Shown here: piece after piece, positions 54,581 to 63,434 of the stretch
Layout of the letters: every line of letters starts with the position of its first letter
Position numbering within the stretch: the stretch's first letter is position 1
Notes under the pieces: generated by a model
What the model was told of the DNA's origin: nothing
The model's database searches: none
Seen by the model: only the letters and a program-made list of their open reading frames with translations
Translations under genes and position numbers: made by a program
Assembly (NCBI RefSeq): GCF_013378445.1
Contig: NZ_JABXYK010000010.1
Location: forward strand, 159,683 to 223,682
Reading direction: 5' to 3'
Origin: Mycoplana rhizolycopersici
GTDB taxonomy: Bacteria; Pseudomonadota; Alphaproteobacteria; Rhizobiales; Rhizobiaceae
Length of the DNA stretch: 64,000 nt

Positions 54581-56293
54581 CTACTTGTCGCGAGGCGCCC
54601 CATTCTCGATTTCCATTACACGGAAGGACTGAAGGGCGTCGTCCAGGTCCTCGAACACAAAGGATCGGCCCACTTGTCCGATCAGGCCGGCTCGCTCCAG
54701 CAGCGCTTTTGCATCGGCATGAAGTTGGGCAAAACACAGGGTAACGCCGCGGCCCTGCAGGTCGTTGCGGACGTCCTCCAGCATTGCCGCAGCCGTACTG
54801 TCCATCTGCGCGATCGCGCCGGCGTCGAGAACGAACCAGCGCGTATCCGCCGGCATCGTCTCGGCGATTTCTTTGAGCCGTGCGCGGACGAAATCCGTGT
54901 TGAAGAACAGCAGGTTCCCCTGCAGCATCCACACGACAAGGCCCGGTACACCCTTCGCCTCCGGAAAACGGTGCAGTTTGTAGAAACCGTCATGGGTCGG
55001 AATACGCCCGAGGAATGCGTCACGCGGATACATCATGTTGCGCAGCAGATAGACGAGCGTTGCCGCGATTGCGATGATGACGCCGTTCAGAACGCCGAAG
55101 CTGATGGCGCCCGACATCGCAATCAGTGCGAAGACGAACTCCATCCGGCTGATGCGCCAGACCTGGCGCAGTTCATGCACATCGATCAGGCTGAGGGCGG
55201 CGGAAACGAGGATGGCGGCCAGCGCCGCCACCGGAAGGATCCGCAGAGCGTCGTTGAGGAACAGCAAGGTTGTGAGCAGTGCACCGGCCGATACCAGGCC
55301 CACGAGCTGCGTATGGCCGCCGACCGACAGGTTGATCGCCGTGCGTGAATCGGAAAAGCTGATCGGAAAGGCACCGAAGAAGCCAGCCGCCGCCTGTGCG
55401 CTGCCGAGGCCGAGCAGTTCCTTGTTGGCGTCGACCGTCTCTCCCGTTCGCGCGCCGAAGCTGCGGGCGGCGACGATGCCGGATCCGAAGCTGACCAGAA
55501 AGATGGCGGCGGAGCCCAGGATGATGCGGTCCACCGGCAGCCCTTCGACCAGGGGCAACGAGAACGATGGCAGGCTGCTGGGAATGTCGCCGACGACGGC
55601 GATGCCGTGCGAGCGGAGATCGAACAGCGCCGACAGTACGACCGCCAGCACAACCACGATGACGGGGCCGGGGATCGGCGACTTCATTGCCCGCGCCGCC
55701 TGCAGGACGAGGAACATGCCTGCCGCAAGCCAGACGGTCGGCCAATGGATAAGGGCCGCCTTTCCGGCGAGCTCGACCAAAGGTGCGATCAGTCCGTCCG
55801 CCTCTATCTTGACCCCTGTCAGACGCCCGAGCTGGCCGATGAGGATCGAGATCGAGATGCCTGCGAAGAAGCCGACCAGGATCGGTCGCGACAGAAATGT
55901 GGCGAGCACGCCCAGCCGCAAAAGGCTCGCTCCCAGGCAAGCGATCCCGACCCCGAGTGCGAGGATTGACGCCAATGTCACGCGATCCACCTGCGTGTTT
56001 GCTGGCATTTCGGCGATGATCGCCGCCATCGCCGCTGCAAGGACCGTCATCGTGCCTGCATCGGGGCCGACCACGAGTCTGCGCGAGACGCCGAAGATCG
56101 CATAGGCGATCGGTGCCACGATGCTTGCATAGATTCCGGTCTGCGGGGGAAGCCCCGCGATTGCAGGATAGGCTATCGCACTTGGAAGGCCGACCGCGGC
56201 AACCGAAAGCCCGGCCGAAATGTCGTTGCGCAGCCAGTCGAGCCGATAGCCCGAAAGCCCTCTGAAGAGCGGCAGGGAAAAGTTGGCGCTCAT
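54581..56293 (-). CDS. SulP-family anion transporter with STAS domain
   Basis: This 570-residue protein has a SulP membrane core (residues about 20-410, with GLPSAIAYPAIAGLPPQTGIY and NKELLGLGSAQAAAGFFGAFP) and a C-terminal cytoplasmic STAS domain (about 445-555, ALDAGAIAQMDSTAAAML-like segment). SulP proteins move sulfate, bicarbonate or dicarboxylates. The ATG at 56293 follows a G-rich site; a frame 18 bases longer includes that site. It is upstream of ppk2 in the same direction. Confidence 0.9.
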   Translation of the reverse strand: MSANFSLPLFRGLSGYRLDWLRNDISAGLSVAAVGLPSAIAYPAIAGLPPQTGIYASIVAPIAYAIFGVSRRLVVGPDAGTMTVLAAAMAAIIAEMPANTQVDRVTLASILALGVGIACLGASLLRLGVLATFLSRPILVGFFAGISISILIGQLGRLTGVKIEADGLIAPLVELAGKAALIHWPTVWLAAGMFLVLQAARAMKSPIPGPVIVVVLAVVLSALFDLRSHGIAVVGDIPSSLPSFSLPLVEGLPVDRIILGSAAIFLVSFGSGIVAARSFGARTGETVDANKELLGLGSAQAAAGFFGAFPISFSDSRTAINLSVGGHTQLVGLVSAGALLTTLLFLNDALRILPVAALAAILVSAALSLIDVHELRQVWRISRMEFVFALIAMSGAISFGVLNGVIIAIAATLVYLLRNMMYPRDAFLGRIPTHDGFYKLHRFPEAKGVPGLVVWMLQGNLLFFNTDFVRARLKEIAETMPADTRWFVLDAGAIAQMDSTAAAMLEDVRNDLQGRGVTLCFAQLHADAKALLERAGLIGQVGRSFVFEDLDDALQSFRVMEIENGAPRDK

Positions 56294-56395
56294 CTGGCCC
56301 CCCTTTTCCACTGGAGGAGTCGTGGCCGGCGATCACAACCTGACTTGACGGTGGCGGCGTTGCAGCTCGATGTGTTGCGCCCCCTCCCGCTCATC

Positions 56396-57553
56396 TCAGT
56401 GCTCCAGGAAGACGTAGTTCATCCAGGCGCTCATCCGCAGCAATACCTTGCGCAAGATCGAAACGTGGTGCCAGTGATGCGTGTAGACGGCCACCTCGGC
56501 CACCACGCCTCCCGGCAACTGGAAGGCGCTCGTATCATCGAGAATATCGATCCGGGCGAGCGTCTGACCCGCCGGCAGGCGTTCGGGCGATTGCGGATCG
56601 AGGAGGGCTCCGGTTGGCTGCAACTGTCCCTGCGCCATAACGTCGATGACGGCGCCGACCTTTGCCTTGAAGATCCTGCCCGGCACGGCCTTGAAGGAGA
56701 CCTCTGCTTCGTCGCCGACAGTGACGCGCTGCAGAGAGTTCTGGATGAATGAGGCAGCGAGCATGCGATCCTCGCTGTTAATGAAGACCAGTACGGGGCG
56801 CAACGGCAACGGGTTCGCCATCATGCCGGGACGAAGGAAGACCTGCGTGACATATCCGTCGCTGGGAGCCCGGACGGTGGTCTGGTCGAGTTCGAATTCC
56901 GCATTGCGGAGCTCGGCCGTCAAACGCGCAACCGCCGGATTTACGCCGTTGATCTGCGATTCATAGGCAAGGCGGGCCTGCATGGCCTGGGCTTCCGCAA
57001 TGCCGACAGCGGCAACCTGTGCCAGATAGAGCCCGCGCCTGTTCTCGACTTCCAGTTCCGAGACCGCCGATTCACCCGTGCGCTCCTTCGATGTCAGGTA
57101 GATCTCCTGATAACGCTCGAAGCTCTGTTGCGCCCGGTCCCGATCCGCTAGCGTGCCTTGGACGGCGGAGTTTGCGGCATCCATGGCAGCCTTCAATTGC
57201 CGGACCGCCTGCATGGCTTCGGCAAGTGCCGCCTTCTTCTCGTCGACAGTGAATTGGTACGGCCGCGGGTCGATGCGGAACAGCACGTCTCCCTTCTTCA
57301 GTGGCACGTTCGATTGTACCGGCACGTCGACCACGATACCGCCGACGGCGGGTATCACCGGCGCGGAGGTGAAGTAGATGCGTCCGTCGCTGGAATAGGG
57401 GTGGTTGTAGCTCATCAGCAGCAAGAGGCTGGCGATCAGGAAGATGCCGCCAAGCACAGCCGTGGACACGGTCCACTGGTTCACCGGAATTCGGAATATC
57501 TTGAAGACGGCTATGCAGATGGCGGCATATGTCAGGATGAGCAGCAGATCCAT
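56396..57553 (-). CDS. HlyD/EmrA-family membrane fusion protein (YiaV-like)
   Basis: This 385-residue protein has two N-terminal hydrophobic segments (about 2-20 and 30-50), a lipoyl-like half-motif (VGGIVVDVPVQSNVPLKKGDVLFRID), a long helical hairpin (about 100-210) and the second half-motif TTVRAPSDGYVTQVFLRPG. It is an inner-membrane-anchored periplasmic adaptor. Its start overlaps the DUF3302 gene by one base, as in the E. coli yiaV-yiaW pair. No cognate pump is present, which is usual for this pair. Confidence 0.85.
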   Translation of the reverse strand: MDLLLILTYAAICIAVFKIFRIPVNQWTVSTAVLGGIFLIASLLLLMSYNHPYSSDGRIYFTSAPVIPAVGGIVVDVPVQSNVPLKKGDVLFRIDPRPYQFTVDEKKAALAEAMQAVRQLKAAMDAANSAVQGTLADRDRAQQSFERYQEIYLTSKERTGESAVSELEVENRRGLYLAQVAAVGIAEAQAMQARLAYESQINGVNPAVARLTAELRNAEFELDQTTVRAPSDGYVTQVFLRPGMMANPLPLRPVLVFINSEDRMLAASFIQNSLQRVTVGDEAEVSFKAVPGRIFKAKVGAVIDVMAQGQLQPTGALLDPQSPERLPAGQTLARIDILDDTSAFQLPGGVVAEVAVYTHHWHHVSILRKVLLRMSAWMNYVFLEH

Positions 57554-57900
57554 CAGGCGGGCTCCCTCGTCTGCAGTTTGAGCTGCTCCTCAAGTTCCCG
57601 GACACGAGCCTGGAGCACGGCGACCTCCGCATTCGCCTCGGCTTCGGTCTGCAACTTGCCATCAGGCCGAATGCCCCAGCCTCGGTCTTCCCGGTAAAGG
57701 GACGCCCAGATGAAAAGGAATGGCCAGATCGCATGGAGCGTGAAGAGGCTGACCCAGCCGGCGATGTGGATCGCGTCCTGGTGGGGATGATTGCGCCCCT
57801 TGGCTATCAAATGAGGAATATCGTGGATCGCAATGACCCCGTAGAAGAGCGTGAGGACAACGAAGATCAGGACACCGAGAGCAAAATAATCAAGGAACAC
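57553..57900 (-). CDS. DUF3302 inner-membrane protein (YiaW-like)
   Basis: This 115-residue protein has two hydrophobic segments and the YiaW signature FYGVIAIHDIPHLIAKGRNH, HIAGWVSLFTLHAIWPFLF and YREDRGWG, then a short coiled-coil tail. I chose the GTG at 57898-57900 because GGAGGG lies 6 bases upstream and the resulting N-terminus (FLDYFALGVLIF) matches the family; a longer frame starts at 57990. It is translationally coupled to the HlyD-family gene. Confidence 0.85.
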   Translation of the reverse strand: MFLDYFALGVLIFVVLTLFYGVIAIHDIPHLIAKGRNHPHQDAIHIAGWVSLFTLHAIWPFLFIWASLYREDRGWGIRPDGKLQTEAEANAEVAVLQARVRELEEQLKLQTREPA

Positions 57901-58282
57901 GTCCAGCCCTCCGCTGCGCCACGAACCACCGCAAGGCGCTCCAAATCCTGCACGAAGGGAGCTGGAGCTCATGTTCACCCTAACGCGCATTTTCCATCGA
58001 TGCCCGTAGCATCGCGTAGGCTCTATCGGCGGAACCTGATGCGGTGCCGCTGCCGTCTTTCACACGGCGGCACTTCGGCAGGAGGAAGAACAGCGGTGTG
58101 TGACCGGCAACGGTTTGATGAGCGTGCAGGCCCGTTGAACTGCGTGCATTCGGCTTCTATCCCTCCCCCGCCTGCCGCCGCACACACCTGTATTCTCAGG
58201 TATCTTACGCCCGCCCGCCACCGCTGCACGATATGCTAGGTGAGAGAGTGACATCTCGGCCTCGAGTGGTCGGAGGAGTGAG
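57901..58282. other. Intergenic region, no gene recognised
   Basis: These 382 bases separate the divergent DUF3302 and small hypothetical genes. I see no convincing frame. It must hold promoters for both. Confidence 0.4.
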
Positions 58283-58579
58283 ATGGTGACAGGATCGGGA
58301 CCCCATACGGACAAGGCCCAAGGGCTGGCTTCGGCACTTCGACGGTTTCCCACGCACGCCGCCCAGATCCACACGCTGATCGAGCGCAACGAGAGCTTTC
58401 GCGGGATGTGCGAGGATTTGGCCTGTGTCGAGCGCGCGCTTCTGTCTGTCGATGAATTGCCAGAAATCATTCGCGCTGCGCGCCGCGTGGAATTCGTGCA
58501 GATGGCGGATAGTCTTGCGGCGGAGATCGAGCGCGCACTGGGCCAGATCAAGGTCTCCGCACGGAAGCTCTTTGAATAG
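58283..58579 (+). CDS. Small hypothetical helical protein
   Basis: This 98-residue soluble, mostly helical protein starts at an ATG preceded by GGAGGAGTGAG. Its core (AAQIHTLIERNESFRGMCED, LACVERALLSVDELPEIIRA) resembles small conserved proteins seen in rhizobia whose function is not known. It is monocistronic. Confidence 0.7.
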   Translation: MVTGSGPHTDKAQGLASALRRFPTHAAQIHTLIERNESFRGMCEDLACVERALLSVDELPEIIRAARRVEFVQMADSLAAEIERALGQIKVSARKLFE

Positions 58580-58643
58580 AACGCCGTTCAGCGTGGGCTC
58601 TGCTGTTGTCGAGTGGAGAGGGAGGGCCAGCCGCTGAGAGGCG

Positions 58644-58799
58644 TCAGGACGGATCGATGACGTCTTCCTGTGCGTCCAGCGTGCCGTCAGGTTGTCTGAC
58701 CGGCACACTGGCGATGTTGACGACCGCAATGAGCATGGCCGCAATGATTATAACTGCCATGATTGCCTGCAGACCGGTGCGTGCTTGAAGCTTGTTCAT
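58644..58799 (-). CDS. Small single-span membrane protein
   Basis: This 51-residue frame has one strong hydrophobic segment (GLQAIMAVIIIAAMLIAVVNIA) and a charged tail (VRQPDGTLDAQEDVIDPS). The ribosome-binding site before 58799 is weak and the frame could extend to 58907. I recognise no family. Confidence 0.45.
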   Translation of the reverse strand: MNKLQARTGLQAIMAVIIIAAMLIAVVNIASVPVRQPDGTLDAQEDVIDPS

Positions 58800-58956
58800 G
58801 AGACGCCAACGGGATTTGCCGCAGATGGTTCCGACAGTCATATCTGAAAGGTTGTCGGATTGATGGGCGTGTCGGGCACTGATCCTGATGCTGTTGCCTA
58901 AATGCACTCGACTCTCGCCCCGGGCAATGTTTCGTTGACGCGCGGAGGATCCCGGT

Positions 58957-59085
58957 ATGACTTACGAGTGGGATGGAGTGCGAGCCAAGCGGACCTTCAT
59001 ATGGAAAGCCGTGTCGATCGTGGCCGCCACGCTCGTTTCCGTGGGCGTTCCGATCTGGATCGTGCTCACCGCCTTGCATTATTGA
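58957..59085 (+). CDS. Very small membrane protein (42 residues)
   Basis: An ATG follows GGAGGATCCCGGT, an excellent ribosome-binding site. The 42-residue product has a positively charged N-terminus (YEWDGVRAKRTFIWK) and one transmembrane helix (VSIVAATLVSVGVPIWIVLT). No family is recognised. Its good initiation signals and membrane helix favour a real micro-protein. Confidence 0.5.
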   Translation: MTYEWDGVRAKRTFIWKAVSIVAATLVSVGVPIWIVLTALHY

Positions 59086-59448
59086 ATCCTGCGCTTGGCT
59101 GGCGTCCCGAGCGCCTGGCGTGGTGCCTCTGCCATCCGCGGTGATTCTCTTCAGATGCTTGTATGGCCGACATTTACAGGCGAATCGTAACGCCGGAACG
59201 CATACTCCTGCGGGTTGTGCACCGATAAAATTCCAGGGACTTTCATTCCTGCAGAATGCAACCGCCATGATTTAAGTGTCGGTAATTGTTATTGAAAATG
59301 AGTTGTTTCACAGCTTTTGGTTCTATTGCGGGCGAGAGATAACCCTCTGTTAACCTTAAATCACTTGCCAAGCTGCGTGGAATCGTTTGACCATCCGCAC
59401 GGCGAAATGCTGTGTTTACGAAAATTTCCGTGTGTACGAGAGGAAGTC
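59086..59448. other. repA upstream region
   Basis: These 363 bases before repA include an AT-rich part (59280-59370, with GATTTAAG, AACCCTCTGTTAACCTTAAATC) likely to hold the repABC promoter. I saw no copy of the 16-base parS consensus here. Confidence 0.5.
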
Positions 59449-60645
59449 GTGGAGAATCCCCGCCAGCTTCAGAAGGCGATCCATAAGCTGATTGGCGCGC
59501 ATGCGCGCGATCTTTCGGCGCGCCTGCACGAACATCGCTTGAAACTCTATCCGCCGGAAGCCCGGAAATCATTGCGCGCGTTCTCTTCGATCGAGGCCGC
59601 CAAGCTGATCGGCGTCAACGACGGTTATCTCCGCCACCTTTCGATAGAGGGCAAGGGCCCGCAGCCGGAGGTCGGGTCTAACGGGCGCCGTTCCTATTCC
59701 GTCGAGACGATCCAGGCGCTTCGCGAATATCTTGAGGCAAACGGCAAGAACGACCGCCGATACCTGCCCCGCCGGAGCGGCAATGAACATCTGCAGGTCA
59801 TCGCTGCTGTGAACTTCAAGGGCGGGAGCGGCAAGACGACGACGGCCGCGCACCTGGCGCAATACCTCGCCCTCAATGGCTATCGCGTGCTTGCGATCGA
59901 TCTCGATCCGCAAGCCAGTATGTCTGCGCTGCACGGATACCAGCCGGAATTCGACGTCGGGGAGAATGAGACGCTCTACGGCGCCGTTCGCTACGACAGC
60001 GAACGGCGCGACCTCCGCGACATCATCAAGAAGACGTATTTCACAAACCTCGACCTGGTGCCCGGTAACCTCGAGCTGATGGAGTTCGAGCACGATACGG
60101 CGCGGGTTCTGGCGTCGAACGACCGCAAGAACATCTTCTTCACGCGGATGGACGACGCGATCGCCGGCGTTGCAGACGACTACGATGTCGTCGTGATCGA
60201 CTGCCCGCCACAGCTCGGCTTCCTGACGATTTCGGCGCTCTGCGCGGCAACGGCGGTTCTCGTCACCGTCCATCCGCAGATGCTCGACGTGATGTCGATG
60301 TGCCAGTTCCTGCTAATGACGTCGGAACTGCTCAGTGTGGTGGCCGATGCCGGCGGCAGCATGGACTACGACTGGATGCGATATCTCATCACCCGCTACG
60401 AGCCGGGTGACGGTCCGCAGAACCAGATGGTATCATTCATGCGGACCATGTTCGGCGAGCACGTTCTGAACCATCCCATGCTGAAAAGCACGGCCGTATC
60501 CGATGCGGGGATCACCAAGCAGACGCTCTACGAAGTCAGCCGGGACCAGTTCCACCGCAACACCTATGACCGCGCCATGGAGGCGCTGGACTCCGTCAAC
60601 GGCGAGATTGCCCAACTGATCGAAACGGCCTGGGGACGCAAATGA
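59449..60645 (+). CDS. repA: Plasmid partitioning ATPase RepA (ParA family)
   Basis: This 398-residue protein has an N-terminal DNA-binding region (about 40-110, FSSIEAAKLIGVNDGYLRHL) and a ParA ATPase domain with the deviant Walker A FKGGSGKTTTAAHLAQYLA, then DLDPQASMS and VVIDCPPQLGFLT. I chose the GTG at 59449, 5 bases after AGAGGA, which gives the usual RepA length; an ATG at 59407 is an alternative. It segregates the replicon with RepB and parS and represses the repABC promoter. repB follows after 99 bases containing the parS-like site. Confidence 0.92.
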   Translation: MENPRQLQKAIHKLIGAHARDLSARLHEHRLKLYPPEARKSLRAFSSIEAAKLIGVNDGYLRHLSIEGKGPQPEVGSNGRRSYSVETIQALREYLEANGKNDRRYLPRRSGNEHLQVIAAVNFKGGSGKTTTAAHLAQYLALNGYRVLAIDLDPQASMSALHGYQPEFDVGENETLYGAVRYDSERRDLRDIIKKTYFTNLDLVPGNLELMEFEHDTARVLASNDRKNIFFTRMDDAIAGVADDYDVVVIDCPPQLGFLTISALCAATAVLVTVHPQMLDVMSMCQFLLMTSELLSVVADAGGSMDYDWMRYLITRYEPGDGPQNQMVSFMRTMFGEHVLNHPMLKSTAVSDAGITKQTLYEVSRDQFHRNTYDRAMEALDSVNGEIAQLIETAWGRK

Positions 60646-60673
60646 CCGTTGGGGCAAGATTCCGGATCGCAGC

Positions 60674-60689
60674 GTTGCCAGCCGGCAAC
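60674..60689 (+). other. parS-like centromere site of a repABC replicon
   Basis: GTTGCCAGCCGGCAAC fits the repABC centromere consensus GTTnnCnGCnGnnAAC at every fixed position and lies between repA and repB, a known location. It is the expected RepB binding site. I found only this copy in the module. Confidence 0.75.
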
Positions 60690-60744
60690 TTGGCGCGTGA
60701 TGGCGTAACGCAACACGCGATCGCTTTGGTGAAAGGAGCCACCA

Positions 60745-61704
60745 ATGGCTAGAAAACATCTGCTGTCGGATCTTGTCGGCGTGCGTCTGCCGGACGGAGA
60801 GCCCGTGGAGGGCGAAAAGGCGCGCGAGGCCCCCCCTGCCCCGCACTATGCGCCGCGCGGCGCGATCGGGGCGGTTTCGCGCTCGATCGAAATGCTCAAG
60901 TCGCAGTCGCTGGTTGAGCTTGATCCCGACCTGATCGATACGCCGAAGGTGACCGATCGTCTCGAGGAGGCGCCGGAGCATTTCGAAGAGTTTGCCCGGC
61001 AGATCAAGGAGCACGGCCAGCAGGTTCCGATCCTGGTGCGCCCGCACCCGGACATCGATGGCCGATACCAGATCGCCTACGGTCGCAGGCGTCTGCGCGC
61101 CGTCAAGGCGGCTGGCATGCTTGTCAAGGCGGCCGTCAAGCCGCTGAGTGACGAAGAGCTGGTCCTGGCGCAGGGGCAGGAAAACAGCGCCCGTCACGAT
61201 CTCTCATTCATCGAGCGTGCCCTCTATGCCGCCGAGCTGGAAGTCAATGGATACAGCCGGCAGATCATTATGGCCGCGCTCGGCGTCGACAAGACCGGGC
61301 TTTCCCGGCTGATCTCTTCGGCCGTCAGCGTACCGGCGGAGTTTATCCGCGCAATCGGCCCCGCCCCCAAGGCAGGGCGTGATCGCTGGATCGAATTTGC
61401 CGCAAGGCTGGAGCGCAACGGCGCTTTGGAACTCGTGCGCAGCGAACTGGTCAGCGGCAGGCTTACCAGTCTGTCGTCCGACGACCGGTTCGTACGCCTG
61501 TTCGATCTGATCGCGCCGAAGAAGCCGAAGACGGCAAAAGCCCATGTCTGGTTGGCGGACGATGGGAGCAAGCCGGCACGCTACAAGCAGGATGAGCGCA
61601 GTTTCACACTGGTCCTCGACGAGAAGGTGGCTCCCGATTTCGGCGAGTTCATCCTTTCCTCGCTTCCGGACCTGTACGCCGCGTTCAAGAAGACGAAGCA
61701 GTAA
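60745..61704 (+). CDS. repB: Plasmid partitioning protein RepB (ParB family)
   Basis: This 319-residue ParB-like protein has the CTP-binding/ParB N-domain around ILVRPHPDIDGRYQIAYGRRRLRA (residues 104-127), the ENSARHDLSFIERA box, and a helix-turn-helix near 170-200 (SRQIIMAALGVDKTGLSRLI). It binds the parS-like site upstream of its gene and works with RepA. AAAGGAGCC precedes the ATG. Confidence 0.93.
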   Translation: MARKHLLSDLVGVRLPDGEPVEGEKAREAPPAPHYAPRGAIGAVSRSIEMLKSQSLVELDPDLIDTPKVTDRLEEAPEHFEEFARQIKEHGQQVPILVRPHPDIDGRYQIAYGRRRLRAVKAAGMLVKAAVKPLSDEELVLAQGQENSARHDLSFIERALYAAELEVNGYSRQIIMAALGVDKTGLSRLISSAVSVPAEFIRAIGPAPKAGRDRWIEFAARLERNGALELVRSELVSGRLTSLSSDDRFVRLFDLIAPKKPKTAKAHVWLADDGSKPARYKQDERSFTLVLDEKVAPDFGEFILSSLPDLYAAFKKTKQ

Positions 61705-61737
61705 CCGATAGAACGCAAAAGGGAGCAGCAGCGCAAA

Positions 61738-61786
61738 GAAAAAGCCCTCCGAAACGGTGTTCCGAAAGGCTTCTCTCAGTTTGGTC
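61738..61786 (-). ncRNA. incA: Counter-transcribed RNA (incA-type) between repB and repC
   Basis: On the minus strand a promoter at 61793-61821 is followed by about 50 bases ending in a stem. There AAGCCTTT pairs with GAGGGCTT (wobbles included), enclosing a smaller CGG/CCG hairpin, before a CTTTTTCTTTG tract. Size, position and strand match the small antisense RNAs of repABC replicons, which limit repC expression and determine incompatibility. The 5' end is estimated from the promoter. Confidence 0.75.
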
Positions 61787-61792
61787 GCTAAG

Positions 61793-61821
61793 AGAATCGC
61801 ATTTCCCGGAATCACAGTCAA
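61793..61821 (-). promoter_or_regulatory. Promoter of the counter-transcribed RNA
   Basis: Minus-strand TTGACT (61816-61821) and GATTCT (61793-61798) are separated by 17 bases, a near-consensus sigma-70-type promoter for the antisense RNA. Confidence 0.65.
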
Positions 61822-61875
61822 GAGTCCACGTCGTTTTCGGCGAAGCCTTTTCTTTGCCTTTTGAAAGGTAAGAAA

Positions 61876-63081
61876 ATGGATAGTGGATATGTGACGACGC
61901 CCTTCGGGCGGCGGTCGATGACGCTTGCCCTGGTGCAACGTCAAAAGCAGGCGATGGAAGTCCCCGAAGGAAAGGCGGTCGACAAATGGCGCGTGTTGCG
62001 GGATGCGGCTGATGCCAGAAGCCTGCTCGGGCTCCAGGACCGTGCGCTGGCGGTCCTCAATGCGCTGATATCGTTCTATCCGGGGCAGGAATTGAGCAGC
62101 GATGCGGGCCTGGTCGTCTTCCCGTCCAACGCACAGCTGACTGCGCGCGCCAACGGCATCGCCGGCACCACGCTGCGAAAGAATCTCGCCGCACTTGTGA
62201 ACGCCGGACTGATTGTCCGCAAGGATAGCCCCAACGGCAAGCGCTACGCCCGCAAGAACGATGATGGTGCTGTCGAGGAAGCCTTCGGCTTCAGCCTGGC
62301 ACCGCTCTTGGTCCGTTCCGAGGAACTCGCTGAGATGGCGCAGCAGGTTGCCGCCGAACAGCGCCGCTTCCGTCTTCTGAAGGACAGATTGACGGTCTGC
62401 CGCCGGGACGTCCGTAAGCTCATCAGCGCTGCAATCGATGAGGGAGCGCCAGGAGACTGGGACGCGATCGAGGCCTGCTACATCGATATCGTGGGGCGGA
62501 TTCCACGAAGGCCGACCGCCGAAAATCTGGAAAATCTTGCGGACGAACTGGCCCTGTTGAGGGACGAGGTTGTCAACCGACTGGAAAAACAGGAATTTTT
62601 CAAAAAAAGCGATGGCAATGACAACGTATTCAGTTGCCACATACAGAATTCAAATACCGAATCCAGCAATGAACTTGAACCTAGCTCTCGAAAAGAGCAG
62701 GGCGAAAAATCGAAGCGACCCATGCGGCAAGCGGGACCGATCAATCCGCTACCGCTTGAAATGGTGTTGCGGGCCTGCCCCGAGAGCAAACCGTTCGGTC
62801 CGAGTGGCGTTGTCGGCAATTGGCGTGACTTCATGCTGGCCGCCGTCACCATTCGCTCGATGCTGGGCATAAGTCCCTCGGCCTATGAGGAGGCGTGCGA
62901 GATCATGGGGCAAGCGGCCGCGGCGACGGTGGTGGCCTGTATCTACGAGCGCGCAGGCCATATCAATTCCGCGGGCGGTTATTTGCGCGACCTGACCGGA
63001 AAGGCCAAGCGCGGGGAGTTCTCCCTCGGCCCGATGGTGATGGCGCTGCTTCGCACGGGAGCAGGAAAAGCAGTGGGATGA
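61876..63081 (+). CDS. repC: Replication initiator RepC
   Basis: This 401-residue initiator of repABC replicons has VTTPFGRRSMTLALV at the N-terminus, the winged-helix region about residues 60-130 (AVLNALISFYPGQELSS, FPSNAQLTARANGIAGTTLRKNL) and the C-terminal GYLRDLTGKAKRGEFSLGPM signature. I chose the ATG at 61876, preceded by AAAGGTAAG. The AT-rich stretch inside the gene is the presumed origin. Expression is limited by the antisense RNA just upstream. Confidence 0.94.
   Translation: MDSGYVTTPFGRRSMTLALVQRQKQAMEVPEGKAVDKWRVLRDAADARSLLGLQDRALAVLNALISFYPGQELSSDAGLVVFPSNAQLTARANGIAGTTLRKNLAALVNAGLIVRKDSPNGKRYARKNDDGAVEEAFGFSLAPLLVRSEELAEMAQQVAAEQRRFRLLKDRLTVCRRDVRKLISAAIDEGAPGDWDAIEACYIDIVGRIPRRPTAENLENLADELALLRDEVVNRLEKQEFFKKSDGNDNVFSCHIQNSNTESSNELEPSSRKEQGEKSKRPMRQAGPINPLPLEMVLRACPESKPFGPSGVVGNWRDFMLAAVTIRSMLGISPSAYEEACEIMGQAAAATVVACIYERAGHINSAGGYLRDLTGKAKRGEFSLGPMVMALLRTGAGKAVG
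62583..62695 (+). other. AT-rich segment within repC, presumed replication origin
   Basis: This stretch is distinctly AT-rich within a GC-rich gene (for example AATTTTTCAAAAAAAG and ACATACAGAATTCAAATACC) and encodes a low-complexity linker. In studied repABC plasmids the origin lies inside repC in such a region. Confidence 0.55.
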
Positions 63082-63434
63082 CTTTCGGTTGCTGGGTTTT
63101 CAGCTCATCGGAGCCGCTTTTCTCTCGGCGGAAAGGAAGAGGCAGGACGATGCCGCGTTCGTTCATCGCTCGTTGGCGAGCTTGCGCAGTCTAGCGTGAA
63201 GCTTGATGTCCGGTGGACGCCAGAACCGGTACAGATTGTCTGGCGGACATGATTTCGCAGGCCCGCTGCTGCGAAAGACCCATCACGCCTTCAGGTGGGT
63301 GACGGCGTAACGTTCGGCGGCGGCCCCTGCCCTTTTTGCGAAAAGCTCGCGGGGAGAGCCATGCCGAAGTATTTGGCTATGAAACGCAGGTTCTGAAATC
63401 CGTGCTTGCGGTAGGGGTCGTCCGCGTAGATGCC
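63082..63434. other. Intergenic region after repC
   Basis: These roughly 350 bases hold no gene I can support. Short minus-strand frames here lead into the decayed aldehyde dehydrogenase without family resemblance. Confidence 0.4.

Noticed and set aside
61204..62640. 478-codon minus-strand frame opposite repB and repC
   Set aside because: It crosses the antisense RNA and its promoter and is antisense to two well-recognised genes.
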